NCBI GenBank assembly: GCA_902777005.1
Contig: CACYSB010000010.1
Span: 1 to 64,000, forward strand
Reading direction: 5' to 3'
Length of the DNA: 64,000 nucleotides
Source of the DNA: an uncultured Bacteroidota bacterium
Lineage (GTDB): Bacteria; Bacteroidota; Bacteroidia; Bacteroidales; P3
A model generated the notes under the pieces. The model worked only from the letters and a program-made list of their open reading frames with translations. It searched no databases and had not been told where the DNA came from. Every line of letters begins with the position of its first letter. The stretch's first letter is position 1. The position numbers and the translations under genes are program-made. Of this stretch, positions 1-8,880 are shown piece after piece.

Positions 1-1329
1 GTCCACGCGCCATCGTATGTCGCGCGGAGTGAGGCTCTCGCCCCAAGAGAGCTGGAGCGCAGCCGGGCGACCGTTGCAGACGTTCATGACGCGGGCATTC
101 TCGTCGTGTAGATCGACGTTCTTGAGGTATAGGTCGTTTGCCGTGTCGACGCCGACGAAGATGGTGTCGCGGAGCAAGTAAGCGTTGTTCTCGGCATCCT
201 CAAAGTAGAGTTGTACGACGTATCGTGAGGGCATGGTGGGTTTCACCGTGGCCTTGGTGAGGGTGGGGTGCACCGGGTCATAGCCCTCGATGGCGGGGTT
301 GTCGTGCATGTCCTCGTAGTAGCCGTTGGTGTCGGTCATGTTGACGGACTTCTCCGGCAGCACTATCGAGTCGCGGCCGTCGTCGAAAATGCGGTACCAC
401 TTGACGGTCTTGCTCGTGGTGCCCTGCGGAGTGAAGCGGTAGGCTTCATTGTCGATGTTGGTGGTGAATCCGTTGCGCCCATTAGGCCAGAAGGCTGCAG
501 GCGCGCCGTTGACGACGTACATGTTAGGTTCTCCGGGCGTGCCTCTCTGTTGCGGTTGTCCAGTGGCGTTCTGGATGCCAATAAGTGCATCGGAGGTTGT
601 GGGGCAGCATCTGCGCTGTTTGACATGGACTTCAATAATGTTGGAGCCTTCGTAGCAGACTATTTGATAGGTGCCTTTATGGCTGTAGTCGCCAAAGTTC
701 GGGGCTTCTTTCCACGAGCATATAATTTTGCGGCAGGGGTATTGGTCCTGAATGCCATAGTAGATGCCGTCTATCCTGTTGGTCTCTGAGCCTGTAAAGT
801 GGCCAGGGTGAGTGTCTTCCATTACGCCATAAATGGCGTCCTGCATGCGACCGCCATAAGATGATCCGAGATTTTGGTGGCCGGAGGTTCCGTCCCAGGG
901 TAGTTTGTTGCTTGATGACCTGAACCCATAAGGGCAATAGTTTCCTGACCCAAAACTTGATGGACTACAAAATGTAACCAACCCATTGGCACCGATACGG
1001 AACTGGCTTTTGCGGATACCGAAGAAATAGAACGGATACGGAATGGTTGTGTGTGAGTCAGCGAAGACATCGTCGGTACCGATAGGCATGCGTGTGCCGA
1101 GGGCAAATGTCGTGTCTGGTGGATTGTATGGGATTTGTTCAACCAAGTAGGTGCCGTTGAAGTACTGAACTGGGATGTAGGGCTCGGCGGTGAGCTCAAC
1201 CTGACCGTGGTTGTCTTTGTTGACGACGGTGTCCCAGTCGTGGTCCTGGTAGACCTCATAGGGAATGTGGTCGACCCTTTCGTTGACAATGATGTCAGGG
1301 CAGGGATTGAATACACCCTGAGCCTTGGT
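1..1329 (-). CDS. Partial cell-surface protein, N-terminal part; no signal peptide or start codon
   Basis: A 443-codon frame is open from 1329 down to the left edge, so the C-terminus lies outside the window. The protein begins TKAQGVFNPCPDI and continues with DHIPYEVYQDHDWD, VEQIPYNPPDTTF and IPYPFYFFGIRKSQFRIG, then GANGLVTF. This style is typical of the N-terminal mature region of large Bacteroidota surface proteins that end in a type IX sorting domain; that assignment is inference. The frame has a TGA at 1332-1330 and no ATG before about 1090. The AQG at the start resembles a signal-peptidase site, but nothing upstream encodes a signal peptide. A promoter-like box lies 27 bp upstream, and the only nearby ATG (1333-1331) is in another frame and gives 12 codons. 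It may be a pseudogene, a silent cassette or a gene with a non-ATG start. I do not know its function. Confidence 0.6.
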
Positions 1330-1355
1330 TCATAATCTATGGTGCTTTCTTATGT

Positions 1356-1364
1356 GCAAAAATA
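1356..1364 (-). promoter_or_regulatory. Bacteroidota -7 promoter element
   Basis: On the minus strand the sequence reads TATTTTTGC, matching the TAnnTTTG -7 element of Bacteroidota. It points at the headless surface-protein frame starting at 1329, with about 20 bases from the predicted transcription start to the ATG at 1333. Confidence 0.55.
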
Positions 1365-1478
1365 CGTTTTTTTCTGCATATTAGACGCGTAAACCCATTG
1401 TTTGTTACTACCTCCACATGTTTTTAACATTTTTTACAATTCTTCTTTTAATATTATTTATGTTATGCCGGTACGTAC

Positions 1479-1590
1479 TCCCTCCGAATCCCCTCCGACC
1501 TCCCTCCGACAAAAAACCGTAGAACAACCGTAGAACAGTCGGAGCGGGTACGGAGTGGTGGCGTAGCGCCACCGGTGCTACAGTGGAGCG
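1479..1590 (-). repeat. Dispersed palindromic repeat, copy 1 (DPR1, type I)
   Basis: Read on the minus strand this copy has an arm CTCCGTACCCGCTCCGAC, two 11-bp units TGTTCTACGGT, a T-run, then GTCGGAGGGAGGTCGGAG. The arms CTCCGAC and GTCGGAG pair, leaving the 11-bp units in the loop. The plus-strand right flank (1556-1585) carries GGTGGCG, AGCG, CACCGG and GCTACAGTGGA blocks that recur beside copy 3. It lies about 115 bp upstream of the minus-strand promoter at 1364. Six relatives occur at 14.1, 24.4, 30.7, 45.7, 54.1 and 62.6 kb. Confidence 0.85.
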
Positions 1591-2081
1591 GAAGCACAAA
1601 GGGCAGGGTGGGGTGGAGGTGGTGACGGAGATGAAATTTTGCTTCTAAGCGACTTTCTCGCCAATCTGTGAGGCGAAGGCGGTGAAGGGGTGAGAACGTC
1701 GAATAGGAGCGAAATTTGAGTGTGTACTTTTGTAAGTTTCGATAGCCTAAAAGTAGACGTGACAAATGTAAGTGTAGGTGCTGTTGTGTAATAATACAAT
1801 TGTAAACCAAAAACAGGTGTAATTTCGGTTAAAATATTTAACAGATGCTCTGTATTGAAATACTATATACTAAAAACCAATATTTTAATAATTATTACAT
1901 AATGTATAGGTTTAGTGTTATTTGTCAACAAGAAGTGTCGGGTTATGTGTTATGTGCTACTGTATATAAATATCGGTATATTAGCGTTATGCAATGTCTG
2001 GTTAATTTATTGGTTGTATAGTGTTGTCTGAATACAAATGTGAATATGTAAATTTTATTTTGCCATATCGAAAAGTATGTG
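1591..2081. other. AT-rich intergenic spacer with a repeated promoter-like word and a palindrome
   Basis: No gene is visible. The stretch becomes strongly AT-rich after about 1800. It holds a plus-strand promoter-like word GTGTACTTTTGTAA (1722-1735) that recurs exactly at the promoter of the regulator gene (2079-2092), and a perfect palindrome TACAATTGTA (1795-1804) that also recurs there (2111-2120). No transcript of recognisable coding capacity follows the first copy. Confidence 0.6.
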
Positions 2082-2089
2082 TACTTTTG
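2082..2089 (+). promoter_or_regulatory. Promoter of the XRE-family regulator gene
   Basis: TACTTTTG matches TAnnTTTG. It predicts a transcription start near 2095, which rules out the upstream ATG at 2093 and favours the start at 2126. Confidence 0.6.
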
Positions 2090-2121
2090 TAATTGCAATA
2101 CATGTGTAATTACAATTGTAA
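2087..2121. promoter_or_regulatory. Candidate operator: TTGTAA half-sites at the regulator promoter
   Basis: TTACAATTGTAA at 2110-2121 is a perfect 12-bp palindrome. A further TTGTAA half-site at 2087-2092 overlaps the -7 box, and TGTAATT (2088-2094) with AATTACA (2108-2114) forms a second inverted pair. The sites straddle the predicted transcription start of a helix-turn-helix gene, which suggests autoregulation. Binding is inferred, not shown. Confidence 0.45.
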
Positions 2122-2125
2122 GATT

Positions 2126-2629
2126 ATGATAAACAGGATAAATCTCATTTTACGGGCCAAAAATATCACCGCAAGACAGTTTGCGGAGGAGATCGGCATC
2201 CAGCCGTCGGGGATGTCGCACATTCTGGGTGGCCGCAACAACCCGAGTCTCGACTTCGCCGTGAAGGTGCTGAAGCGCTACCCCGAGATCGATGCCAACT
2301 GGCTGCTCCTTGGCAAAGGGGCCATGTATGGGAGTGGCGAGCCTATGGCTGTTGGCGGGCAGCAGTTTGCCGACGCCGGACATCCGTCGGCTGATATCAG
2401 CACCCCGCAAAAGGAGATGGACTTTGGAACGGACGATAGTGAGCCGGAACCTATATCCAAGGTGGAAGACTATCAGGCTACGTATGTCGCCGTTCCGCCC
2501 AGTGAGGTTGAGGACGTGAGGCCGGTAAAGGAGATTGATGAGGCTGGCGTGGAGAGTGGAGAGCGAGTTGCGCGTATATTGTTCATCTACAGCGACAAAA
2601 CCTACGAGGAACTGACGCCGAGGAGATAA
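2126..2629 (+). CDS. XRE-family helix-turn-helix regulator
   Basis: A 167-aa protein from the ATG at 2126. Residues about 1-55 form a lambda-repressor-like domain: INRINLILRAKNITARQFAE, then GIQPSGMSHILGGRNNPSLD as the turn and recognition helix, then a conserved WLLLGKG closing segment. The C-terminal two thirds are acidic and low in structure, ending in RILFIYSDKTYEELTPRR. The closing segment and tail are the kind found in Bacteroidales regulators of this class. ATGs at 2093 and 2102 are in frame, but lie at or only a few bases beyond the predicted transcription start. Palindromic TTGTAA sites at the promoter suggest it controls itself. Target genes are unknown, and no phage genes are nearby. 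Confidence 0.75.
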   Translation: MINRINLILRAKNITARQFAEEIGIQPSGMSHILGGRNNPSLDFAVKVLKRYPEIDANWLLLGKGAMYGSGEPMAVGGQQFADAGHPSADISTPQKEMDFGTDDSEPEPISKVEDYQATYVAVPPSEVEDVRPVKEIDEAGVESGERVARILFIYSDKTYEELTPRR

Positions 2630-2667
2630 TATATAATATATTTTCTTTTATTATATAGATTTTTTCG

Positions 2668-2675
2668 TATATTTG
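2668..2675 (+). promoter_or_regulatory. Promoter of the leuS operon
   Basis: TATATTTG followed by CA, a TAnnTTTG -7 box 46 bp before the leuS ATG, in an AT-rich gap after the regulator gene. Confidence 0.65.
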
Positions 2676-2721
2676 CATTTTCCTGCCGTGTGTGCGGTGG
2701 GTTGTAATATATTGAAAGAAA

Positions 2722-5613
2722 ATGGACTACAACTTCAGTGAACTCGAACCGCGGTGGCAGAACTGGTGGCGCGAGCATGGTGTGTACCATGTCGACAACC
2801 ACAGCGACAAGCCGCATTACTATGTTTTGGACATGTTTCCCTACCCGTCGGGCGCCGGCCTCCATGTGGGTCACCCGCTGGGCTATATAGCGAGCGACAT
2901 CTACGCCCGCTACAAGCGTCTGCGCGGCTATAACGTGCTGCACCCCATGGGCTACGATGCCTACGGCCTGCCCGCCGAGCAGTATGCTATACAGACCGGT
3001 CAGCACCCTGCCGTCACCACGGAGAAGAACATTGCACGCTATCGCGAGCAGTTGGACAAGATTGGCTTCTCGTTCGACTGGGATCGCGAGGTGCGTACCT
3101 GCGAGCCGAAGTACTACAAGTGGACGCAATGGACTTTCCTGCAGCTCTTCAAACACTACTACGACAACACGTTGCAAAAGGCTGTGCCCATCAGCGAACT
3201 CGAGGAACGTTTTGCCAGACAGGGCAGTGAGGAACTCGACGCCGCCTGCACCGAGGTGCTGGACTTCACGGCCGAGGAGTGGAGAGCATGGGACAAGGTG
3301 AAACGCAGCCAGGTGCTGATGAACTACCGTCTGGCCTATCTGGCCGACATACCCGTCAACTGGTGTGCCGAACTGGGCACGGTGTTGGCCAACGACGAGG
3401 TCGTCGGCGGCTTGAGTGTGCGCGGCGGCTACCCTGTGGAGCGCAAGCTGATGCGCCAGTGGAGCCTGCGCGTATCGGCCTATGCCCAGCGTCTGGTCGA
3501 CGGACTGGAGCAGGTGGACTGGACCGACTCGCTGAAGGAGATACAGCGCAACTGGATAGGCCGCTCGGAGGGTGCCGCAGTATGGTTCCCGCTGGATGTG
3601 AAAAGCAATGAAAACGTGCTGCCCGGCGCACAGGCCTACATGCCACAGTTCGACCCGCAGCCTGTGCCGAGTTTCGAGATATTCACCACGCGTCCCGACA
3701 CCATATACGGCGTGACCTTCATGGTGCTGTGTCCTGAGCATGAGCTCATCGACAGCATCACCACCGACGCGCAGCGCCAGCAGGTACAGGACTATGTCAC
3801 CTGGGCCAAGAACCGCTCGGAGCGCGAGCGCCAGGCCGAGGTGAAGAAGGTGAGCGGAGTGTTCACCGGCGCTTATGCCGTCAATCCCCTCACCGAGGAG
3901 AAGATACCAATCTGGGTGAGCGATTATGTGCTGGCTGGTTACGGCACCGGAGCCATCATGGCAGTGCCGGCGCACGACAGCCGCGACTTCGCCTTTGCGC
4001 GCCACTTCGGCCTGCCGATACGTCAGGTTGTGGCTGCCGATAAGGACCCCGAGACGGGCAAACCCATTGTCAGCGACCCGAATACATGGAGCGAGAGTAT
4101 GGACGCCAAGAGCGGCTGGTCGGTCAACAGCGGCCAGTTCAGCGGCATGAAGGTGAAGGAGGCCATGGCCGCCGTGATAGACAAGATAGAGGAGATGGGC
4201 ATAGGCCACCGGACGGTGAACTTCCGTCTGCGCGACGCCATCTTCAGCCGCCAGCGCTACTGGGGTGAGCCCTTCCCGATATACTACAAGCCTTACGCCA
4301 CTCCCATCCCCGAGGAGTGTCTGCCGCTGGAGCTGCCGGAGGTGAGTGAGTTCAAGCCTACCGCCACGGGTGAGCCGCCGCTGGGACACGCCACCAAGTG
4401 GGCCTGGGACACCAAGAGCAACACTGTGGTCGATTGTTCAGCAATCGACAATGACACCGTCTTCCCCTTGGAGCTGAGCACAATGCCGGGCTTTGCGGGA
4501 AGCAGCGGATACTATCTGCGCTATATGGACCCGACGAACGACGAAGCCTACTTCTCGAAAGAAGCCGTTGGCTACTGGCAGAACGTCGACCTCTATGTGG
4601 GAGGCGCCGAACATGGCACCGGTCACCTCATCTATGCCCGCTTCTGGAACAAGTTCCTCTTCGACATCGGTATGGCCGTGAAGGAGGAGCCTTTCCAGAA
4701 ACTCATCAACCAGGGCATGATACAGGGACGCTCGAACTTTGTCTATCGCTCCAAGACCGACAACAGCCTGTTCATATCGAAGGGCTTGATAAAGAACATG
4801 GACGATGTGACTCCGATACATGTGGATATCAACATCGTGGACAATGACGTGCTCGACATTGAGAAGTTCCGCGAGTGGCGACCGGAGTTCGCCAATGCCC
4901 GCTTTGATATGGAAGACGGCAAGTATGTTTGCGGCTGGGAAGTGGAGAAGATGAGCAAGAGCATGTACAATGTGCAGAACCCCGACGACCTGGTGGCGCG
5001 CTACGGTGCCGACACGCTGCGTCTGTACGAGATGTTCCTCGGTCCTGTGGAACAAGCCAAACCGTGGGACACCAACGGTATAGAGGGTGTGCACCGCTTC
5101 CTCAAGAAGTTCTGGCGCCTGTTCGAAAGCTTGGGCGACGAGCCCGCCTCGAAGGATGAGTTGAAGGTGTTGCATCAGACCATCAAGAAGATTACCGACG
5201 ACGTGGAGCGATTCTCTTTCAATACCTGCGTCTCCACCTTCATGATATGTGCCAACCAGTTGGCTGACAGCAAGTGCTGCAGTCGCGAGGTGCTGGAGCC
5301 GCTGACGGTGCTGATAGCACCCTTTGCGCCGCATATAGCCGAGGAACTGTGGCACCAGCTTGGGCATGAGGGCAGTGTGTGCGATGCCGGATGGCCGCAG
5401 TACGACCCGAAGATGCTGGTGGAGGACACCGTGAAGTATCCAGTGCAGTTCAACGGCAAGATGCGTTTCACAGTGGAGCTGCCGGCCGTCTGCACACAGG
5501 ACGAGGCTGTCGCCGCCATCAAGGCTATGCCGGAAGGGCAGAAATGGATGGAAGGCAAAGAGCCGAAGAAAGTGATATTTGTACCGAAGAAGATTATAAA
5601 CATTGTACTATAA
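2722..5613 (+). CDS. leuS: Leucyl-tRNA synthetase
   Basis: A cytoplasmic class I aminoacyl-tRNA synthetase that charges tRNA-Leu. The 963 aa fit a bacterial LeuRS with a Bacteroidota-sized insert. The HIGH-type signature is HVGH at residues 48-51. The CP1 editing domain carries the threonine-rich TTRPDTIYG near residue 325. The KMSKS loop is exact at about residues 743-747, followed by the anticodon-binding helical domain (AEELWHQLG). It is the first gene of a tight run: nusB starts at the base after its stop codon. Confidence 0.98.
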   Translation: MDYNFSELEPRWQNWWREHGVYHVDNHSDKPHYYVLDMFPYPSGAGLHVGHPLGYIASDIYARYKRLRGYNVLHPMGYDAYGLPAEQYAIQTGQHPAVTTEKNIARYREQLDKIGFSFDWDREVRTCEPKYYKWTQWTFLQLFKHYYDNTLQKAVPISELEERFARQGSEELDAACTEVLDFTAEEWRAWDKVKRSQVLMNYRLAYLADIPVNWCAELGTVLANDEVVGGLSVRGGYPVERKLMRQWSLRVSAYAQRLVDGLEQVDWTDSLKEIQRNWIGRSEGAAVWFPLDVKSNENVLPGAQAYMPQFDPQPVPSFEIFTTRPDTIYGVTFMVLCPEHELIDSITTDAQRQQVQDYVTWAKNRSERERQAEVKKVSGVFTGAYAVNPLTEEKIPIWVSDYVLAGYGTGAIMAVPAHDSRDFAFARHFGLPIRQVVAADKDPETGKPIVSDPNTWSESMDAKSGWSVNSGQFSGMKVKEAMAAVIDKIEEMGIGHRTVNFRLRDAIFSRQRYWGEPFPIYYKPYATPIPEECLPLELPEVSEFKPTATGEPPLGHATKWAWDTKSNTVVDCSAIDNDTVFPLELSTMPGFAGSSGYYLRYMDPTNDEAYFSKEAVGYWQNVDLYVGGAEHGTGHLIYARFWNKFLFDIGMAVKEEPFQKLINQGMIQGRSNFVYRSKTDNSLFISKGLIKNMDDVTPIHVDINIVDNDVLDIEKFREWRPEFANARFDMEDGKYVCGWEVEKMSKSMYNVQNPDDLVARYGADTLRLYEMFLGPVEQAKPWDTNGIEGVHRFLKKFWRLFESLGDEPASKDELKVLHQTIKKITDDVERFSFNTCVSTFMICANQLADSKCCSREVLEPLTVLIAPFAPHIAEELWHQLGHEGSVCDAGWPQYDPKMLVEDTVKYPVQFNGKMRFTVELPAVCTQDEAVAAIKAMPEGQKWMEGKEPKKVIFVPKKIINIVL

Positions 5614-6588
5614 ATGCTGAGCAGACATTTCTTAAGAAGCAAGGTGCTACAGGAGATATACTCCAGCCAGATAGATGGAAAGGATGCCATACAGGCCAGC
5701 AAGGACTTCGAGTACCATGTAGGCCGCCTCAACGAGTTGGGTGTGCTGCAGGTGTCGCTTATGACCAAGGTCTTGGAGATGGCCGAGGTGGTCATCGAGG
5801 AGGGGCGCCGCAAGTTTCGCCCCACCGATGCTGAGAAAACTCCCAACCGCAAGTTCCTCGGCAACGAGTTCCTGCGCCGTATGTCCGACAACTTCGAGCT
5901 GAGGCAGTTAACCGAGAAGTGGTGCGGTTGCTGGGAGACGCACAGCGATTTGGTGCGTGAGGCTTTCATAGAGTTCCGCAAGACCGACACATACTGCGAG
6001 TACCTGTCGCATCCCGACACCGACTTTGCACAGGACAAGGAGTTGGCTATCATGCTGTTCCGCTTTCTGATGAACCGCGAGGCCATTGTTGCTGTCATTG
6101 CGGAGCGCAGCCTGTTGTGGGAAGATGATTTCGAGCAGATAGCCCAGTACAACTATATGATGCTGAAGACCCTCGACGAGCAGCACTTCGACGAGGCTAT
6201 GCAGTGGCCTGTGATGTATGACAAGCGCGAGGAGAAAGATGAAGCTGACATGGAGTTTGCACGGCAGCTGCTTACGGAGACATTGGCCCACCGTGCCGAG
6301 AGCGAGGAGATGATCAAGGCAAGGCTGCAGGGCTGGGAATTTGAGCGAGTGGCGTTGATGGACATTCTGCTGATAGATATGGCTGTAGCCGAGTTTATTG
6401 CATGTCCATCGATACCTGAAAAGGTAACTATAGACGAGTACATCGAACTCAGCAAGGAGTTCAGCTCTGAGCGCAGCAAGCTCTTCATCAATGGTATACT
6501 CGACAAGTTGGTGCTTGAACTGCGCTCGCAGGGTAAGATAAAGAAGTCGGGCCGTGGTCTGCTGAACGAAAACAGCGAGGAGGCGTAA
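5614..6588 (+). CDS. nusB: Transcription antitermination factor NusB, long Bacteroidota form
   Basis: NusB binds boxA RNA with S10 to promote antitermination of rRNA operons. This protein has 324 aa, about twice the length of E. coli NusB. The N-terminus MLSRHFLRSKVLQEIYSSQ is the Bacteroidota form. The canonical NusB fold lies in the C-terminal half, around EFERVALMDILLIDMAVAE and VTIDEYIELSKEFSSERS. The ATG directly abuts the leuS stop, so the two are probably translationally coupled, and the next gene begins 3 bases after its stop. Family and position agree with the Bacteroidales order nusB-DUF1573-yajC. Confidence 0.93.
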   Translation: MLSRHFLRSKVLQEIYSSQIDGKDAIQASKDFEYHVGRLNELGVLQVSLMTKVLEMAEVVIEEGRRKFRPTDAEKTPNRKFLGNEFLRRMSDNFELRQLTEKWCGCWETHSDLVREAFIEFRKTDTYCEYLSHPDTDFAQDKELAIMLFRFLMNREAIVAVIAERSLLWEDDFEQIAQYNYMMLKTLDEQHFDEAMQWPVMYDKREEKDEADMEFARQLLTETLAHRAESEEMIKARLQGWEFERVALMDILLIDMAVAEFIACPSIPEKVTIDEYIELSKEFSSERSKLFINGILDKLVLELRSQGKIKKSGRGLLNENSEEA

Positions 6589-6591
6589 AGT

Positions 6592-7050
6592 ATGTTCAAA
6601 AGACGGAAAAAGACTATTATCCTTGTCGCAGCGTCGATGCTGCTGCTTGCTGGCTGCAAGGGCAGGGAGGCTCAGGATGCCGATGTTGACCTGATACGCA
6701 ATCCGCGCAGTGCACATGGCTACGATGAGAGCGAGAAGATGCCGGTGCTCACCTTTGACAGTGACATGCATGATTTTGGACGCCTGTCGGCTGGCGAGAA
6801 CATCAGCTACAGCTTCCACTTCCGTAATACCGGTGACGCCGACCTCATTATCAGCAACACCTCGGCGACCTGTGGCTGCACCGTGGCCGACTACCCAAAG
6901 GGGCGTATAGCTCCCGGCGGCGAGGGATATGTGACGGTGACCTTCAAGAGTGCCGGTAAGGCCGGTCAGCAATATCAGGAGGTGACCATCGTTAGCAATG
7001 CACAGCCCGCCACATGCCGACTCAAGATATTGGCGCAGGTGGGAAGATAA
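6592..7050 (+). CDS. DUF1573 lipoprotein
   Basis: A 152-aa envelope lipoprotein with a basic N-terminus (MFKRRKKT), a hydrophobic segment and a lipobox LLAGC with the acylated Cys near residue 22. The rest is a single DUF1573 immunoglobulin-like domain with the hallmark HDFGRLSAGE, then FRNTGDADLIISN and TSATCGCTVADYP, and PGGEGYVTVTF. The domain is common in Bacteroidota but has no settled biochemical role. It sits between nusB and yajC, 3 bp after nusB, which points to a constitutive envelope function. Trafficking to the outer membrane is inferred. Confidence 0.88.
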   Translation: MFKRRKKTIILVAASMLLLAGCKGREAQDADVDLIRNPRSAHGYDESEKMPVLTFDSDMHDFGRLSAGENISYSFHFRNTGDADLIISNTSATCGCTVADYPKGRIAPGGEGYVTVTFKSAGKAGQQYQEVTIVSNAQPATCRLKILAQVGR

Positions 7051-7077
7051 TACCAAACAAACAATCAATCAAACATT

Positions 7078-7392
7078 ATGACAGATATGATTTTATTACA
7101 GGCACAGGGCGCCCAGGGTGGCGGCTCTATGTGGATTTGGATGATTGTCATCCTTGTGATTATGTGGATTCTCATGCTGCGTCCTCAGCGTAAGAAAGAA
7201 AAAGAGGAGCGCAAGTTCCGCGAGGGTTTGAAGAAAGGCGACCGTGTCGTCTTCTCGGGCGGCATCTACGGCAAGGTTCATGAAGTTGGTGAGCACACCG
7301 TCGAGGTGGAGGTCAGCAACGGTACCGTCCTCACCGTCGAGAAAAGCATGATACAGCCTGCTCCCGAAGCCAAAGCCGAGGATAAGAAGTAA
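7078..7392 (+). CDS. yajC: Preprotein translocase subunit YajC
   Basis: A 104-aa inner-membrane accessory protein of the Sec translocon (SecDF-YajC). One transmembrane helix is visible (MWIWMIVILVIMWILML), followed by the family signature RPQRKKEKE and a small cytoplasmic domain with KGDRVVFSGGIYGKV and VEVSNGTVLTVEKSMI. The downstream ybbR-like gene starts immediately after its stop. Confidence 0.95.
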   Translation: MTDMILLQAQGAQGGGSMWIWMIVILVIMWILMLRPQRKKEKEERKFREGLKKGDRVVFSGGIYGKVHEVGEHTVEVEVSNGTVLTVEKSMIQPAPEAKAEDKK

Positions 7393-8298
7393 GTGAAGCG
7401 CTTCCTGGTCATATTAGGGTTGACGGCTATCGTATGGCTCGGTGTCTCCATGTCGGAGCCGATGGAGTATCCGATGCAAGTGCGTGTTAGCTACACCGGC
7501 TATGACACGGTGCGCTATGCCATGTTGTCGGCCGACACGTCGTTGACGTTGCGCATCTCCTCCGACGGCTACACGGCATTCTTGATAGGGCTGCTCGACG
7601 AGGTGCCAGAGATGGAGGTGTCTGTCAGCGGCAGCGGTATGCAGCGCACCGCAGGCATCGATGTCCTCTACGCCGCTGTGCGTGAAAGCATGGTTGGCAT
7701 CAAGGGGGTAAACAGTGGGGTGGATTCATTGCGCGTAACCCTTGCCGAACGCAGACACAAGACTTTCAAGCCCAATCTCGACCAGGTAAGCTTCGAGTTT
7801 GCAGAGCAGTATGCTCTATATGGTCAGCCAAGCATCACACCGTCTGAGGTGACGCTCTATGGTCCAGAAGAGGCGTTGGCGACCATAACGTCGCTGCCCG
7901 TGGCAAAGACTACAGTATCAGGAATTAAGGCTTCTGGTAGCTATACCATGAAGCTTGAGCCAGTGTGGCGCGAGGCCGGCGACGTGCACCCGACGTGCAC
8001 CGAGGTGACTGTCTATGTGCCTGTTGAGGCCTATGTGGAACGCGAGTATAAAGTGCCAATACAGGTGGCCGGAGCCGATACTTCTGTGTCGGTTCACATC
8101 TATCCGCCCGATGTCACACTGCATGTGTGGGTGGCCCAGCGCGACCTGCACCGTGAGCCGGAATTCACGGTGGCAGTGGACTATGCTGATATCATAAATG
8201 GGGGCAGTCATATAGTGCCGCAGATTACCGAGTTCCCCGTCTATATGCGTCCGCGCGGCATTGAGCCCAAGGAGGTGCAGTGCGTAATCATCAAGTGA
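7393..8298 (+). CDS. YbbR-like domain protein, membrane anchored
   Basis: A 301-aa protein starting with GTG directly after the yajC stop (TAAGTG). An N-terminal hydrophobic segment (FLVILGLTAIVWLGVSM) anchors an extracytoplasmic part that contains YbbR-type repeats; SITPSEVTLYGPEEALATI is the characteristic strand pattern. In Firmicutes YbbR (CdaR) regulates the diadenylate cyclase CdaA. No cyclase gene is in this window, so that role is not established here. The place between yajC and coaE is conserved in Bacteroidales. The next gene begins at the first base after its stop. Confidence 0.8.
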   Translation: MKRFLVILGLTAIVWLGVSMSEPMEYPMQVRVSYTGYDTVRYAMLSADTSLTLRISSDGYTAFLIGLLDEVPEMEVSVSGSGMQRTAGIDVLYAAVRESMVGIKGVNSGVDSLRVTLAERRHKTFKPNLDQVSFEFAEQYALYGQPSITPSEVTLYGPEEALATITSLPVAKTTVSGIKASGSYTMKLEPVWREAGDVHPTCTEVTVYVPVEAYVEREYKVPIQVAGADTSVSVHIYPPDVTLHVWVAQRDLHREPEFTVAVDYADIINGGSHIVPQITEFPVYMRPRGIEPKEVQCVIIK

Positions 8299-8880
8299 AT
8301 GAAACGCGTAGGTATTACAGGCGGTATAGGCTGCGGTAAGAGCACCGTGGTGGCCGAGTTCAGCAAGCTCGGCGTGTCGGCTTTTGTAGCCGACGATGTT
8401 GCCTCTGCCTACTATCGGAATCAGGCGTTCCTCGCCGATATCCGCAAGCTGTTCGGCAACGGGGTGTTCTTCCCCGACGGCAGCGTCGACAAGCGGCGCA
8501 TCGCCGACCGCGTCTTCACCGATTCCGGCGCACTCAATGCCCTCAACGCTCTTGTGCATCCGCGTGTTATGGCTGACTTCGAGGCATTCTGCAGCAATCA
8601 CGCCGCTGAGCCTTACGTGCTCTTCGAGAGCGCTATATTGTATGACTATGGCTTCGACGCCCTTATGGACAAGACCGTCTGCGTATATCTTGACCTGCCT
8701 GAACGTATCGAGCGTTTGCGCAGTCGCGATGGGGCGACAGAAGTGCAGATTATGGCCCGCGTGGCCAACCAGATGCCCGCCGAGGAGATGATGCGGCGTG
8801 CCGACTATGTGATATTGAACTATGAAGGCAATCCGCGCCAACGTCAGGTTGCCATCATTGATAAACACTTAAGACAATGA
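8299..8880 (+). CDS. coaE: Dephospho-CoA kinase
   Basis: Catalyses the last step of coenzyme A synthesis, ATP-dependent phosphorylation of dephospho-CoA at the ribose 3' hydroxyl. The 193-aa P-loop kinase has its Walker A at residues 8-16 (GGIGCGKST), the family segment VADDVASAYY and the LVHPRVMADFE region, then the lid (ERIERLRSRDG). Length and motifs are normal. Its stop overlaps the ATG of the next gene by four bases (ATGA), so expression is probably coupled. Confidence 0.96.
   Translation: MKRVGITGGIGCGKSTVVAEFSKLGVSAFVADDVASAYYRNQAFLADIRKLFGNGVFFPDGSVDKRRIADRVFTDSGALNALNALVHPRVMADFEAFCSNHAAEPYVLFESAILYDYGFDALMDKTVCVYLDLPERIERLRSRDGATEVQIMARVANQMPAEEMMRRADYVILNYEGNPRQRQVAIIDKHLRQ

Noticed and set aside
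2126..2629. Prophage or integrative element marked by an XRE regulator
   Set aside because: No integrase, phage structural genes or attachment-site duplication are nearby, and housekeeping genes follow directly.
2630..2721. T-box or leader control of leuS
   Set aside because: The leader is only about 40 bases after the promoter box and has no T-box or leucine-codon run.
2602..4389. A 595-codon open frame antisense to leuS
   Set aside because: It runs opposite a clearly identified LeuRS gene, its translation has no recognisable domain, and long antisense frames are expected in GC-rich genes.
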